This document shows, piece after piece, positions 25,260 to 33,756 of a stretch of 64,000 nucleotides of DNA. The stretch lies in assembly GCA_963621975.1 (NCBI GenBank), contig CAVFGI010000005.1:5077-69076 (forward strand). Direction: 5' to 3'. The notes under the pieces were generated by a model. It saw only the letters and a program-made list of their open reading frames with translations, was not told where the DNA came from and did not search any database. A program made the position numbers and the translations under genes. Each line of letters starts with the position of its first letter. Position 1 is the stretch's first letter. Origin of the DNA: UBA9732 sp963621975. GTDB taxonomy: Bacteria; Spirochaetota; Spirochaetia; Sphaerochaetales; Sphaerochaetaceae.

Positions 25260-26705
25260 GTGGATATTTCTGCTCTTACAACCGATTTTTACGAACTCAC
25301 AATGATGCAAGGCTACTACCTCAGTGGTGAAAATCCACAAGTAGTCTTTGATATGTTCTACAGAACAAATCCATTTGATGGCGGCTATGCAGTCTTTGCA
25401 GGCCTTGGAGAGCTTCTTCCCCAGCTTGAGAGCCTTAATTTTAGTAAGAGCGATATTGCTTATCTTAGATCTCTTAACATGTTTGACGAAGGTTTTCTTC
25501 AATATCTATCATCTTATAAATTTCATGGCGATATCTATGCAATGAAAGAAGGCACAACGGTATTTCCTGGAGAACCTTTAGTACGTATTCACACTTCTCT
25601 TATGGATGCTCAGCTCATTGAAGGCTTGCTTCTTAATACTATAAACTTCCAAACTCTTATTGCCACAAAAGCCATGAGAGTGTGTTCTGCAGCAAAGGGA
25701 ACAGCTGTCATGGAATTTGGACTGAGAAGAGCACAAGGTCTTGATGGAGCATTAAGTGCAAGCCGAGCAGCCTACATTGGCGGTGCAAAACTTACAAGTA
25801 ATACAATTGCAGGTAAAGTTTTTGGCATCCCTGTAGGTGGAACAATGGCTCACAGCTGGGTTATGGCCTACGATAACGAGCTTGAAGCATTTAGAGAGTT
25901 TGCAAAGATTTATCCTACCAATTGCGTCCTTTTAATTGATACTTATGACACTCTTGGAAGCGGAATTGAAAATGCAATTACTGTTGGGCTTGAGCAGAAA
26001 GCAAAGGGCTTAAAGATTGGAGTTAGAATTGACTCAGGAGACCTATCCTATCTAGCAAGAGAAGTTCGTCAAAGATTGGACGCTGCAGGACTTGAAGATG
26101 CTACAATTTGTGTATCTAATGACCTGACAGAGCAGATTATCAGCACACTTGTCAGCGACGGAGTCCCTATAAATTCTTGGGGTGTTGGAACTTACTTGGT
26201 AACAGGTGGAACTCAAAGTGCACTTGGTGGGGTTTATAAGCTGGCAGCAAAACAACTTCCTGATGGAACTTTCCAACCAACAATGAAGATTAGCAATTCC
26301 TATGCAAAAACAACAAACCCCGGCATTAAACAGGTTTACAGATTCTATGATTCAGACGGTCTTGCAATTGCTGATTTAATTACTCTTGATGAAGAAGAAT
26401 ACTCAACAGATGAGAATATCATGTTCTTCCATCCTTTTAGCGATTCTGATTTCTTCCAGCTTAAGGCCGATAAATACTCTTCTTGTGAAAAACTTTTGAT
26501 TAAAGTCATGGAAAATGGAACTTTTATCAAGGAAAAGAAGCCTCTAAAAGAAATTCAGGATTTTGCACAAGAGAATTTCTCTCATTTCCACAAAAGCTAC
26601 AAGCGCTTTATAAATCCTCATATTTATAAAGTCTCCCTCTCTCAGAAGTTGAAAACTCTTAAGCATGATTTGATTGTAAAAGCTAAGATGGCTGAAAATG
26701 ATTAG
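25260..26705 (+). CDS. pncB: Nicotinate phosphoribosyltransferase
   Basis: Converts nicotinate and PRPP to nicotinate mononucleotide in NAD salvage. It starts DISALTTDFYELTMMQGYYL, the typical N-terminus. FGLRRAQGLDGALSASRAAYIGG carries the conserved active-site arginine and following GG region, and GTMAHSWVMAY the conserved His. Further on, LIDTYDTLGSGI and GVRIDSGDLSYLAREVR complete the phosphoribosyl pocket. It has 481 residues and a GTG start at 25260 with AAGGAGAC overlapping the serS stop. It converges on dinB. Confidence 0.95.
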   Translation: MDISALTTDFYELTMMQGYYLSGENPQVVFDMFYRTNPFDGGYAVFAGLGELLPQLESLNFSKSDIAYLRSLNMFDEGFLQYLSSYKFHGDIYAMKEGTTVFPGEPLVRIHTSLMDAQLIEGLLLNTINFQTLIATKAMRVCSAAKGTAVMEFGLRRAQGLDGALSASRAAYIGGAKLTSNTIAGKVFGIPVGGTMAHSWVMAYDNELEAFREFAKIYPTNCVLLIDTYDTLGSGIENAITVGLEQKAKGLKIGVRIDSGDLSYLAREVRQRLDAAGLEDATICVSNDLTEQIISTLVSDGVPINSWGVGTYLVTGGTQSALGGVYKLAAKQLPDGTFQPTMKISNSYAKTTNPGIKQVYRFYDSDGLAIADLITLDEEEYSTDENIMFFHPFSDSDFFQLKADKYSSCEKLLIKVMENGTFIKEKKPLKEIQDFAQENFSHFHKSYKRFINPHIYKVSLSQKLKTLKHDLIVKAKMAEND

Positions 26706-26711
26706 TTAGTT

Positions 26712-27884
26712 TTATTGGTCTTTAGACTTAAGCTCAGATGCTCGTTTTAGAGAATAACCCTTGGCTCCAAGTTCATGAATGGTTTTGTCAAGGGTTCTTT
26801 TTTTGTGTTCATCTTGAGAAAAAAGGCTATCTTGTATTGGAGTATCTCCCTTGTAGGTATTGTAAAGACCTAGTCCAATAAGTCTAATTCCTTGACCCGG
26901 TTTCCACTTTGAAGCTAACAGTTGCTTGGCAATAGAGTATACTTTGTCTGCATTGAGAATTGGTTCGTATGGAGACGCCTGAACAGTAATAGTTCTAAAA
27001 TCTCCCCATCTAAGTTTTAGTCCAATGGTTCGTGCAATTACTCCTTCATCAAGAGATCTTCCAATTAATTCGTGGCTCATTCCTAGCAAAGTCTGGTGTA
27101 ATGATGCCTCATCAACAATATCCTGAATAAAGGTTGTTTCAGAAGAAATTGAATGGGTCTTGGCTTTTTGGGACATTGTTCCCGGGTCAATGCCCCTACA
27201 AGCCTTATATAAATATTCGCCAAAAGAATTTCCTAATAGTCCTTGTAAGCTCTCAAGAGAATAACTTCTTGCTTGTTGTGTGGTTTGGATTCCTTTTGTT
27301 TTTAAAACTTCTTTTCCGCTTTTGCCAATGCCCCAAATCTTTTCAAGGCCAATTGTATCTATGAAAAGCTGTTCTTTTCCTGGAGAGACTGCACATAAGC
27401 CATCTGGCTTGTTGTAATCGCTTGCCATTTTTGCAATGAAAGGGGTGGTTGCAATGCCTATACTCATGGTTATTCCAACTTCATCTTTTACACGCTGTTT
27501 GATGGTCTTTGCTAGCTCCCGTGGTGGCCCAAAAAGACGTTGAGTACCGGTCATGTCTAAACTGGCTTCATCAATTGAGCACTGTCTCATGTTTGGCGAA
27601 TATTGGTGAAGAATTGCCATTACCTGACGGCTGACTTTTGAATAGAGATTCATGTTTCCTGGTACAAAGATTCCATTTGGACAAAGCTTTTTTGCCTGCA
27701 GACTTGGCATGGCAGAGTGAACTCCATATTTTCTTGCCTCATAGGAGCAAGTTGAGACAACAGATCTAGGACCCACCACACCAATTATGAGGGGCTTACC
27801 TCTGTATTCTGGATTGTCTCGTTGCTCAACAGAGGCAAAAAAGGCATCTAGATCAACATGGAAGAAAACATTGTGCTCAGCCAT
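26712..27884 (-). CDS. dinB: DNA polymerase IV (Y-family translesion polymerase)
   Basis: Error-prone polymerase that bypasses damaged template bases. The catalytic acidic residues are in VDLDAFFASVEQ near 10-20 and SIDEASLDMTG near 103-113. The palm, fingers, thumb (helix-hairpin-helix GLEKIWGIGKSGKEVL) and little-finger domains are complete over 390 residues. The start at 27884 is ATG preceded by TATAAT six bases upstream, with an extended -10 (TGT) and no Shine-Dalgarno. I saw no obvious SOS box. It is divergent from the TSCPD gene. Confidence 0.95.
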   Translation of the reverse strand: MAEHNVFFHVDLDAFFASVEQRDNPEYRGKPLIIGVVGPRSVVSTCSYEARKYGVHSAMPSLQAKKLCPNGIFVPGNMNLYSKVSRQVMAILHQYSPNMRQCSIDEASLDMTGTQRLFGPPRELAKTIKQRVKDEVGITMSIGIATTPFIAKMASDYNKPDGLCAVSPGKEQLFIDTIGLEKIWGIGKSGKEVLKTKGIQTTQQARSYSLESLQGLLGNSFGEYLYKACRGIDPGTMSQKAKTHSISSETTFIQDIVDEASLHQTLLGMSHELIGRSLDEGVIARTIGLKLRWGDFRTITVQASPYEPILNADKVYSIAKQLLASKWKPGQGIRLIGLGLYNTYKGDTPIQDSLFSQDEHKKRTLDKTIHELGAKGYSLKRASELKSKDQ

Positions 27885-27890
27885 GCTTTA

Positions 27891-27899
27891 ATTATAACA
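27891..27899 (-). promoter_or_regulatory. Extended -10 of dinB, six bases before the ATG
   Basis: On the minus strand TGTTATAAT ends six bases (TAAAGC) before the ATG at 27884. The -35 is poor, as expected for an extended -10 promoter. Another leaderless-type start. Confidence 0.5.
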
Positions 27900-27941
27900 C
27901 ATTAGGTGTAAAATCGTGTGGATATCAAAGGGCTTTTCTGC

Positions 27942-27947
27942 TATATT
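27942..27947 (+). promoter_or_regulatory. -10 element TATATT of the TSCPD gene, six bases before the ATG
   Basis: GCTATATTTTAGGCATG matches the queH layout GCTATAATTTATTCATG base for base in spacing. There is no Shine-Dalgarno. Confidence 0.45.
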
Positions 27948-27953
27948 TTAGGC

Positions 27954-28199
27954 ATGAAAACAATTGAATATACACCAAGTGGCATTTGTGCCAGAAAGAT
28001 TAGGGTAGAGTTGGACGATCAAGACGTTGTTCAAAAAGTTGAATTTGAAGGTGGTTGTGATGGTAACCACAAGGGAATTATTTCTCTTTGCAAGGGTATG
28101 AATGCTCAAGATGTAGTTGAACGCCTCAAGGGTATTCACTGTGGCCCACGCGATACTTCCTGTCCAGATCAGTTAGCTCGTGCATTGGAGACAAAGTAA
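27954..28199 (+). CDS. TSCPD domain-containing protein, 81 aa
   Basis: Small protein of the TIGR03905-type family, named after its conserved C-terminal motif, present here as DTSCPDQLARAL. Cysteines at 12 (PSGICARKI), 34 (GGCDGNHKG), 45, 60 and 67 are conserved in the family and related to the C-terminal zinc-binding part of class II ribonucleotide reductases. The biochemical role is not known. The start is ATG 27954; an in-frame ATG at 27918 precedes the -10 element. The next gene follows 3 bases after the stop. Confidence 0.88.
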   Translation: MKTIEYTPSGICARKIRVELDDQDVVQKVEFEGGCDGNHKGIISLCKGMNAQDVVERLKGIHCGPRDTSCPDQLARALETK

Positions 28200-28202
28200 G
28201 GG

Positions 28203-29228
28203 GTGAAACGCATAAGAACACTTGTTCTTTTAGTTCTCTTTTTTGCAGTATTACTCCCCATTTATGCCAATTTTGATGATGCTCGTCTTGAGGCTATGGG
28301 GTCAATAGGTATTGCTGTTAGCGACTCTAGACACCCTACAATGATAAATCCTGCTTCTCTTTATTTCTTTGAAGAAGATCATTTGTTTGTTCTTAATGGC
28401 CAGTATTTGGATTCATTTGTTCCTAATAGTGGTGAAACATTTCCATCGTTGCCAACATCGGGGTTAAATGCTGCCTTTATTGGGAAAATGATTTCTTTCA
28501 GTATTGGATTTGACTACAACGTTGAGCGAAGTGGAGAGGGAGAGGATGTTAAGTATTACAATATCTATCAGAAATCTGAGATAAAGTTAAATCTTTCTGC
28601 TGGCTATGGAAATTTTGCGGCCGGCATTGGTATTTCTGGTGGGTCAAGTAAGCAGAGGGCTAATGTTCCTATTCATAGAAATACTGCTGTTTTTGATTTC
28701 TTTGCTCAAACATTTTTGACCTCGTATGACAGGCTTTTAGATAGTGAATTTTTGCAGATTAATTTGGGTCTTATGTTTAAATCCGGTGGGCTTTCCGTTG
28801 GTTTGCTATGCGATAACATTTTAGATAACAATGGCTCAAAAACCACAATTAGCTGGAAATCTTTTATATCGGAGACAGGAATAGGCATTTATTATGTCTC
28901 TAATGAGTATTCAAAGCGTGGTAGACTTAACATGTTTAATTTTAGTGCTGGCGCTGAAATTAAAAACCTTTTTACTTATGAAACAAGAGCTTTAAGTGCC
29001 GGAGTTGAGGCTGCTCTTGTTCTTGCAAAAAACTATGGTTTTTATTTAAGAACTGGTTATCAGGCTAGCTTTAGGGCTTTTAAGTTAGGTACTCATTCTA
29101 TAGGCTTTGGAGCACAAATTGGTTCTGTTGAGTTTTATGCAAATGCTCATATACCAATTTCTATTTATAGAGGCCTTGATAATGGAGATTCTTTTAGCTT
29201 GGCTGGTTCCTTTACTGTTAGGTTTTAA
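28203..29228 (+). CDS. Probable outer-membrane beta-barrel protein of spirochaete type
   Basis: Residues 1-22 form a signal peptide (RTLVLLVLFFAVLLPIYA). The mature part starts NFDDARLEAMGSIGIAVSDS and MINPASLYFF, resembling the start of FadL/PorV-like barrels and of the UPF0164-type proteins of Treponema. The rest alternates aromatic and Gly/Ser residues in short strands, and it ends SFSLAGSFTVRF with a terminal Phe, the outer-membrane insertion signal. It has 341 residues and a GTG start at 28203. It probably shares the transcript of the TSCPD gene. The ligand or channel function is unknown. Confidence 0.75.
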   Translation: MKRIRTLVLLVLFFAVLLPIYANFDDARLEAMGSIGIAVSDSRHPTMINPASLYFFEEDHLFVLNGQYLDSFVPNSGETFPSLPTSGLNAAFIGKMISFSIGFDYNVERSGEGEDVKYYNIYQKSEIKLNLSAGYGNFAAGIGISGGSSKQRANVPIHRNTAVFDFFAQTFLTSYDRLLDSEFLQINLGLMFKSGGLSVGLLCDNILDNNGSKTTISWKSFISETGIGIYYVSNEYSKRGRLNMFNFSAGAEIKNLFTYETRALSAGVEAALVLAKNYGFYLRTGYQASFRAFKLGTHSIGFGAQIGSVEFYANAHIPISIYRGLDNGDSFSLAGSFTVRF

Positions 29229-29238
29229 AAGGGTTTTA

Positions 29239-29267
29239 TTGACACAGAGGCTTATGACGGCTAAAAT
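29239..29267 (+). promoter_or_regulatory. Sigma-70 promoter of the zinc-ribbon microprotein gene
   Basis: TTGACA (29239-29244), 17 bases and TAAAAT (29262-29267): a near-consensus promoter with a leader of about 30 bases carrying AGGAGAGG before the ATG at 29303. Confidence 0.75.
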
Positions 29268-29302
29268 CAGCAGAGTGAAATACATTATATAGGAGAGGCA
29301 AT

Positions 29303-29467
29303 ATGTCAAAGGCACATAGAGGTACAGGTATTAGAGAACAGGTTAATAGAGGACGTGGCGAATGCCCTGTTTGCAAGAGAGATGGAATCAAGGTTATCTA
29401 TGAAGCATCTGTTGACGGCGAGACAAAGAAAGTCTGCAAACAGTGCAAAGCAAAGCTTTCTAAGTAG
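29303..29467 (+). CDS. Basic zinc-ribbon microprotein, 54 aa
   Basis: The sequence starts MSKAHRGTGIREQVNRGRGE and carries CPVC at 21-24 and CKQC at 45-48, a four-cysteine zinc ribbon, in a strongly basic protein. Size, charge and strong isolated expression signals (near-consensus promoter, good ribosome-binding site, dedicated terminator) suggest an abundant ribosome- or RNA-associated protein. I do not recognise a named family. It is too short for many gene callers but is well supported by its own promoter and terminator. Confidence 0.85.
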   Translation: MSKAHRGTGIREQVNRGRGECPVCKRDGIKVIYEASVDGETKKVCKQCKAKLSK

Positions 29468-29493
29468 TTTAGATTAAGTGCTTTGGAAATAAG

Positions 29494-29522
29494 GAGCTGC
29501 CAATATACAAGGCAGCTCTTTT
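29494..29522 (+). terminator. Rho-independent terminator
   Basis: GAGCTGCC (29494-29501) and GGCAGCTC (29511-29518) form a perfect 8-bp stem with a 9-base loop, followed by TTTT. It closes the microprotein gene. Confidence 0.85.
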
Positions 29523-29541
29523 AGTCTATAGGGGAACTAAA

Positions 29542-30420
29542 ATGAAAAGCATGACTGCATATGGGTATGCTGAATACCAGACAGATTCTTATATTCTCAT
29601 TATGGAGCTTAAGAGCTACAACAATAGGTATTTAGAAATTAGCTATAATGCTCCTCCTGTCTTGAGCCCATATGAAGCTGAGATTACAGAAACAATTAAG
29701 AAATATGCTCAGCGTGGGCACATTGATTTATTGGTTAGAATTAAGAACTTAAAGAGCAATGCAAAGATTCAATTAGACGAAAACTTGGTTAACTCTTACT
29801 TGGATGCAATTTTGGCTGTGCAGAATATTGCACAGGAAAAAGGCGCACAAGTTGTTGTTAATATGTCAGATATAATTTCTCAAGAAAATGTCTTAAATAG
29901 CATAAAAGCCAATGAAATTGAAGGCTATCGTGAAGGTTTAGACTGTTGTTGCGCTTCTGTTATGCGACAATTCAATGATGCTAAGATTCGTGAGGGTGAG
30001 GCTACTTGCAGAGATTTGACAGCAATGATTGATAGTCTTGAGGCTTCTTTGAATGTGGTAAAGGCTAATGTTTCTAAATTAGACGAGATGATTAAGGCTA
30101 ATCTTGTAAATAGAATACACGAGATGCTTGGCGATCAAAAATATGACGAGAACAGAATCCTTACTGAAGTTGCTGTTATGCTTAATAGGTTTACAATCAA
30201 CGAGGAAACTGTCAGGCTTACAACCCATATTGCAGAGTTTAGGAAACTGTTAACTTCTTCTGAGGCTGTGGGTAAACGTATGGACTTTCTTAGTCAAGAA
30301 ATGAATAGAGAAATTAATACCATTGGGTCAAAAAGCCAAATGGTGGAAGTAAACTTGCAGGTAGTGAATATGAAGGACTGCCTTGAAAATATCAGGGAGC
30401 AGGTGAGGAACATAGAATGA
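29542..30420 (+). CDS. YicC family endoribonuclease-like protein
   Basis: YicC/YloC family members are hexameric RNases or RNA-processing proteins. The family N-terminus KSMTAYGYAEYQTDSYILIMELKSYNNRY is complete, and the C-terminal DUF1732 part has GKRMDFLSQEMNREINTIGSKS and a final helix. At 292 residues it has normal length. It overlaps the following kinase gene by 4 bases, a linkage resembling the frequent yicC-gmk pairing in other bacteria but here with a cytidylate-kinase-like gene instead. Confidence 0.92.
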   Translation: MKSMTAYGYAEYQTDSYILIMELKSYNNRYLEISYNAPPVLSPYEAEITETIKKYAQRGHIDLLVRIKNLKSNAKIQLDENLVNSYLDAILAVQNIAQEKGAQVVVNMSDIISQENVLNSIKANEIEGYREGLDCCCASVMRQFNDAKIREGEATCRDLTAMIDSLEASLNVVKANVSKLDEMIKANLVNRIHEMLGDQKYDENRILTEVAVMLNRFTINEETVRLTTHIAEFRKLLTSSEAVGKRMDFLSQEMNREINTIGSKSQMVEVNLQVVNMKDCLENIREQVRNIE

Positions 30421-30941
30421 GAATTGCAATTTCTGGAAAAAGTGGCTGTGGAAACACAACAGTGTCTACAATGTTGGCCAAGCGTTTGGGGTATGATCTT
30501 ATCAATTTCACGTTCAGACAAATGGCACAAGAGCGCAATATGGAATTCTGGGATTTTTGTGCACTTGCGGAAAAAGATGACAACATTGACAAAGAACTGG
30601 ACAATAGACAGGTTCAAATGGCCATGGAGAAGGATAATTGCATTTTGGGTTCTAGGCTTGCAATTTGGATGCTTAAAGATGCTGACCTAAAGGTGTATTT
30701 GAAGGCTTCTGATGAAGAGCGTGCAAGGAGAATTACAAAGCGTGAGGGTGGCTCTTACGAGGAGCGTTTAAAACAGACGCAGGGTAGAGATGGCCATGAC
30801 AGTGCTAGATATAAGAGAATTTATGGCATTGATAATGATAACACCTCGGCTGCTGATTTAGTGATTGATACAGAGGGAAGAACCCCAGAAAGTATTGTGG
30901 ACGAAATTGTGCAGACCATTGAAGCCCTAAATAGACAATAA
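30417..30941 (+). CDS. Cytidylate kinase-like NMP kinase
   Basis: P-loop kinase of the short Cytidylate_kin2 (archaeal-type CMP kinase) class. The P-loop is GKSGCGNTT at 8-16 with Asn in place of the usual Lys-preceding residue order. The lid region is ARRITKREGGSYEERLKQTQ near 102-121, and DLVIDTEGRTPESIVDEI near the end is the family's C-terminal element. It has 174 residues. It is expected to phosphorylate CMP/dCMP, but the exact nucleotide cannot be read from the sequence. It is coupled to yicC by an ATGA overlap. Confidence 0.88.
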   Translation: MRIAISGKSGCGNTTVSTMLAKRLGYDLINFTFRQMAQERNMEFWDFCALAEKDDNIDKELDNRQVQMAMEKDNCILGSRLAIWMLKDADLKVYLKASDEERARRITKREGGSYEERLKQTQGRDGHDSARYKRIYGIDNDNTSAADLVIDTEGRTPESIVDEIVQTIEALNRQ

Positions 30942-30970
30942 AACGTTCTCTAGAGTTTTTGACTTGGCAA

Positions 30971-31008
30971 AACACCTAAACACAACACCTAAACAGAACA
31001 CCTAAATG
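30971..31008 (+). repeat. 13-bp tandem repeat AACACCTAAACAS, three copies
   Basis: Units at 30971-30983, 30984-30996 and 30997-31008 differ by only one or two bases. They lie in the leader region between the kinase gene and the rpoZ promoter. Confidence 0.9.
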
Positions 31009-31065
31009 AAGCAATTTTTGCAAATTGTGACATTGGCCGGTAAGGAGTGGGGTTTTGCAAACTAC

Positions 31066-31094
31066 TGTACAAAAAAACTGAAAAAAACTATAAT
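31066..31094 (+). promoter_or_regulatory. Promoter of rpoZ-miaA
   Basis: TGTACA (31066-31071), 17 bases and TATAAT (31089-31094). Transcription would start near 31101, about 43 bases before the rpoZ start. A half copy of the dispersed palindrome (GGGGTTTTGCAAAC) lies just upstream. Confidence 0.6.
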
Positions 31095-31143
31095 CACAAC
31101 ACTGTGCTGATTGAACTAAAACAATTAGACAAGGAGAAACATC

Positions 31144-31341
31144 TTGAGCATTCCACTTGATACACTTATTGACAAAGACGCAAATGTTTATGAAATGACA
31201 TGTGTGGCCATCAAGGAGGCTGCAATCATGGCTGCAAATAAAGAAACTGAAGAAGAACTTGAGAATAACCATGAGAAGATTGTTTCTGTGGTTTTAGAGA
31301 AAGTTCTCAACGACGAAGTTGAATACACCAAGCCAGAGTGA
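31144..31341 (+). CDS. rpoZ: DNA-directed RNA polymerase omega subunit, 65 aa
   Basis: Short omega subunit, which helps fold the beta' subunit of RNA polymerase. The segment ANVYEMTCVAIKEAAIMAANK matches the conserved helix of omega (the RY/YE-x-V...A-x-RA pattern). The TTG start at 31144 has CAAGGAGAAAC in good position. Only the core is present, as in other spirochaetes. It overlaps the likely miaA start by 23 bases, so the two are translationally linked. Confidence 0.85.
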   Translation: MSIPLDTLIDKDANVYEMTCVAIKEAAIMAANKETEEELENNHEKIVSVVLEKVLNDEVEYTKPE

Positions 31342-32302
31342 TAACAACAGGAAAGTAATCTTCCTCTTTGGACCTACAGCGGTAGGGAAAACGCAGTTGC
31401 TTTGTGACTGCTTTTCTGATTTTTCAGAGGTTGTTAATGCAGACAGCGTGCAAGTCTACAAGCACTTGGATATTGGCTCTGCAAAGGCCGATTCTTCTAC
31501 CATCAAAAAAATTCCTCACCATCTTATTGATATTTTAGAGCCTTGGGAAAATTACAATGTTGCCAATTTTATTCATCTAGCAGATGAAGCTTGTGCCAAT
31601 ATTTGGAGAAGGGACAAAATTCCTGTAGTTTCCGGTGGCACAGCTTTTTATTTTAAACATTTTCTTTATGGTCTTTCATTGGCTCCAAAAAGTGACCCTT
31701 CTGTAAGAGAAGAGATTGCAAACTATGTTAAGAATGTTGGGCTACAAGAGGCTCACAAATACTTGTGTACTGTAGATCCTGTCTCTGGGCAAAAAATCAA
31801 TCCAAATGACGGTTATAGAATTTCAAGAGCTCTTGAAGTATATAAGTCAAGTGGAAAACCACTTTCAAGTTTTGCGCTTCCAAATACACCAAGAAATGAC
31901 ATGAAAGTTTTAAGCATTGGGCTTTGTAGAGACAAAGAAGAACTCAGAGAACGTATTGGCCTTAGAGTGAAGATAATGTTCGAACAAGGTATGCTGAGTG
32001 AAATGAGAGGTCTTCTTGAAATGGGAGCAAATCCTTCTTGGCAGAGTATGCAGGGTATTGGATACAAAGAATTTCTAAACCATGTTTGGAAGGGCAATAA
32101 GGATTCTTCTTTAAAAGCTTTTGATTCATTGTTGGTCCAAGAGATAGAGGAAATCTCAAATGAAATTGTTATGAACTCTATCCACTATGCCAAACGACAA
32201 ATGACTTTCTTCAGAAGCTTTTCTAATGTTCACTGGATTGATCCTCAAAATATAGATGTTGTTAGAAGCATGGTTGAAACAGACGAATCTTTTTGTTCGT
32301 AA
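31319..32302 (+). CDS. miaA: tRNA dimethylallyltransferase
   Basis: Transfers the isopentenyl group to A37 of tRNAs reading UNN codons. The P-loop is FLFGPTAVGKTQLL at about 15-28, followed by VNADSVQVYKHLDIGSAK and PHHLIDILEPWENYNVANF, all diagnostic. GIGYKEFLNHVW and the C-terminal RQMTFFR motif are also present. The start is uncertain: no ATG exists in the right place, and TTG 31319 inside rpoZ gives 327 residues. Its last 58 bases overlap the convergent gene at 32245-33753, an unusually long tail-to-tail overlap. Confidence 0.93.
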   Translation: MNTPSQSDNNRKVIFLFGPTAVGKTQLLCDCFSDFSEVVNADSVQVYKHLDIGSAKADSSTIKKIPHHLIDILEPWENYNVANFIHLADEACANIWRRDKIPVVSGGTAFYFKHFLYGLSLAPKSDPSVREEIANYVKNVGLQEAHKYLCTVDPVSGQKINPNDGYRISRALEVYKSSGKPLSSFALPNTPRNDMKVLSIGLCRDKEELRERIGLRVKIMFEQGMLSEMRGLLEMGANPSWQSMQGIGYKEFLNHVWKGNKDSSLKAFDSLLVQEIEEISNEIVMNSIHYAKRQMTFFRSFSNVHWIDPQNIDVVRSMVETDESFCS

Positions 32303-33753
32303 GGTACTTCATACACTTCTTCTAAGGTACTCTCTATTTCGTTAATTTCTGAAATCTCAAGCCAGTCTTTTTTTGTTATAAAAGAGAAAATAACAACCTT
32401 CTTGTATTTTGCAATTAGAGTTGAAGCCTGTTCCTTGTAAGGGTCATATGTCTCTTCTTCTGCTTCTTCATCATAGTAAGAACAGTAGTAATCAAATGTA
32501 GCTTTTACTTCAGTATCTGAGATGTCTTCAATTTCAATGTTTGTAACGCCAAAAATTGTTCCACTTTGAATGATTGCTGGTTTTCCTTCATCAAGCCACT
32601 CTTGTGGATTTACTAAAGAATTTATTCCCTCATAGGCTTGTCTAGTTTTTGTTGTAACATACAGGTTTGTTACATCTTGACTGTCTGGACTTTTACAGCC
32701 TCTAGCAAGGGAATCCTCAAGAGCACTTATATCTAGCTCATTTAGAGCTTTGTAATAATACCTTACAATATCATCTTTAGAATAACCGGCGGTTTCTGGT
32801 GGAGCCACTGCAAGCCCAATGTAGTATCTAGCAATGGCAATAATTATAATTGCCACAACAAAAATTACAGATAAAAGTGTTCCTCTTTTTCTCAGAAAGT
32901 TATTTTTATTTGCCTTCTTGCTTAGCTTTAGTAAGTATTCCTTATAATTTAAGGAATTTGTTTGTACATAAGAAGATGGTGTAGAGATTCTCTTTGCATT
33001 ATCTAGCTTTTCTTTGAAGTATTTGTAAGGATCTCTTACACGGTACATCTCTTTTTTAGACATTTTAAATACATGGTCAATATCTTTAAGAAACTGCTCA
33101 CATTCTGTTGGTAATTTCCCCTGACTGTTAATAAAGTAAAGTGAAATTGGAATGGGTTTGTAAGCTGTGCTCCTTACGTCATCTGGTTCATATGGTTTAA
33201 TACCTGTTAGTGAATAATAGACCAACTGAAATAGGTAGTTTGCCTTACCAAAGTTGTTGACTTGTTTATGAACGTACCAAGCTTCTTTCTCCGAGAACCT
33301 TTGCATATCTGTCATTAAAGATTCAATGACATTCATTGTTTTGCCAGAGAGAATAAAAACACTGTTATCCGGCAAGAAGTAAAAACTACACAGAGCTAGA
33401 CTTGAAAACGAGAAGTCTAGAAAACCATTTAATTCTGGAGTTTTATCAATTAGTTCAAGTGCATCTGCTAGGTTGCCAAGTAGCTCAAAACTTCTATTTC
33501 TAAGGTTTTTTGGAAGTTCAGAAGCAGGAATTGGGATTTGTCCTTCAAATGGTTTTTCATCAAAGCATAAACATCTTTTGCCATTGAAAAGTCTCATTCC
33601 AAGCCAAGGAACATCAACAAACTTTCCATCTTTATAGAGTTTTGCTGGTGGCCGTTCCATGGCCATTTCGTAGCCTTTGACCCCCATGGAGGAGTCTGCA
33701 AATGCTATACAAAGCATGTCTTCTTGTCTGAAAATATCGTCACAGCTAATCAC
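32245..33753 (-). CDS. Uncharacterised membrane protein, last gene of the folC-rqcH-memo operon
   Basis: A 502-residue protein I do not recognise. The first 285 residues look cytoplasmic and globular (SFELLGNLADALELIDKTPE, HKQVNNFGKANYLFQLVYYSLTG); a kinase-like or forkhead-like scaffold is possible, but no catalytic motif is visible. One transmembrane helix lies near 290-312 (SVIFVVAIIIIAIARYYIGL), and about 190 residues follow on the far side with an NTF2-like pattern (DIVRYYYKALNELDISALED). The GTG start at 33753 has AGAGGG in place. It is three bases after the Memo gene. The domain order, cytoplasmic sensor-TM-NTF2-like, suggests an envelope-linked role. Confidence 0.75.
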   Translation of the reverse strand: MISCDDIFRQEDMLCIAFADSSMGVKGYEMAMERPPAKLYKDGKFVDVPWLGMRLFNGKRCLCFDEKPFEGQIPIPASELPKNLRNRSFELLGNLADALELIDKTPELNGFLDFSFSSLALCSFYFLPDNSVFILSGKTMNVIESLMTDMQRFSEKEAWYVHKQVNNFGKANYLFQLVYYSLTGIKPYEPDDVRSTAYKPIPISLYFINSQGKLPTECEQFLKDIDHVFKMSKKEMYRVRDPYKYFKEKLDNAKRISTPSSYVQTNSLNYKEYLLKLSKKANKNNFLRKRGTLLSVIFVVAIIIIAIARYYIGLAVAPPETAGYSKDDIVRYYYKALNELDISALEDSLARGCKSPDSQDVTNLYVTTKTRQAYEGINSLVNPQEWLDEGKPAIIQSGTIFGVTNIEIEDISDTEVKATFDYYCSYYDEEAEEETYDPYKEQASTLIAKYKKVVIFSFITKKDWLEISEINEIESTLEEVYEVPYEQKDSSVSTMLLTTSIF

Positions 33754-33756
33754 TGG

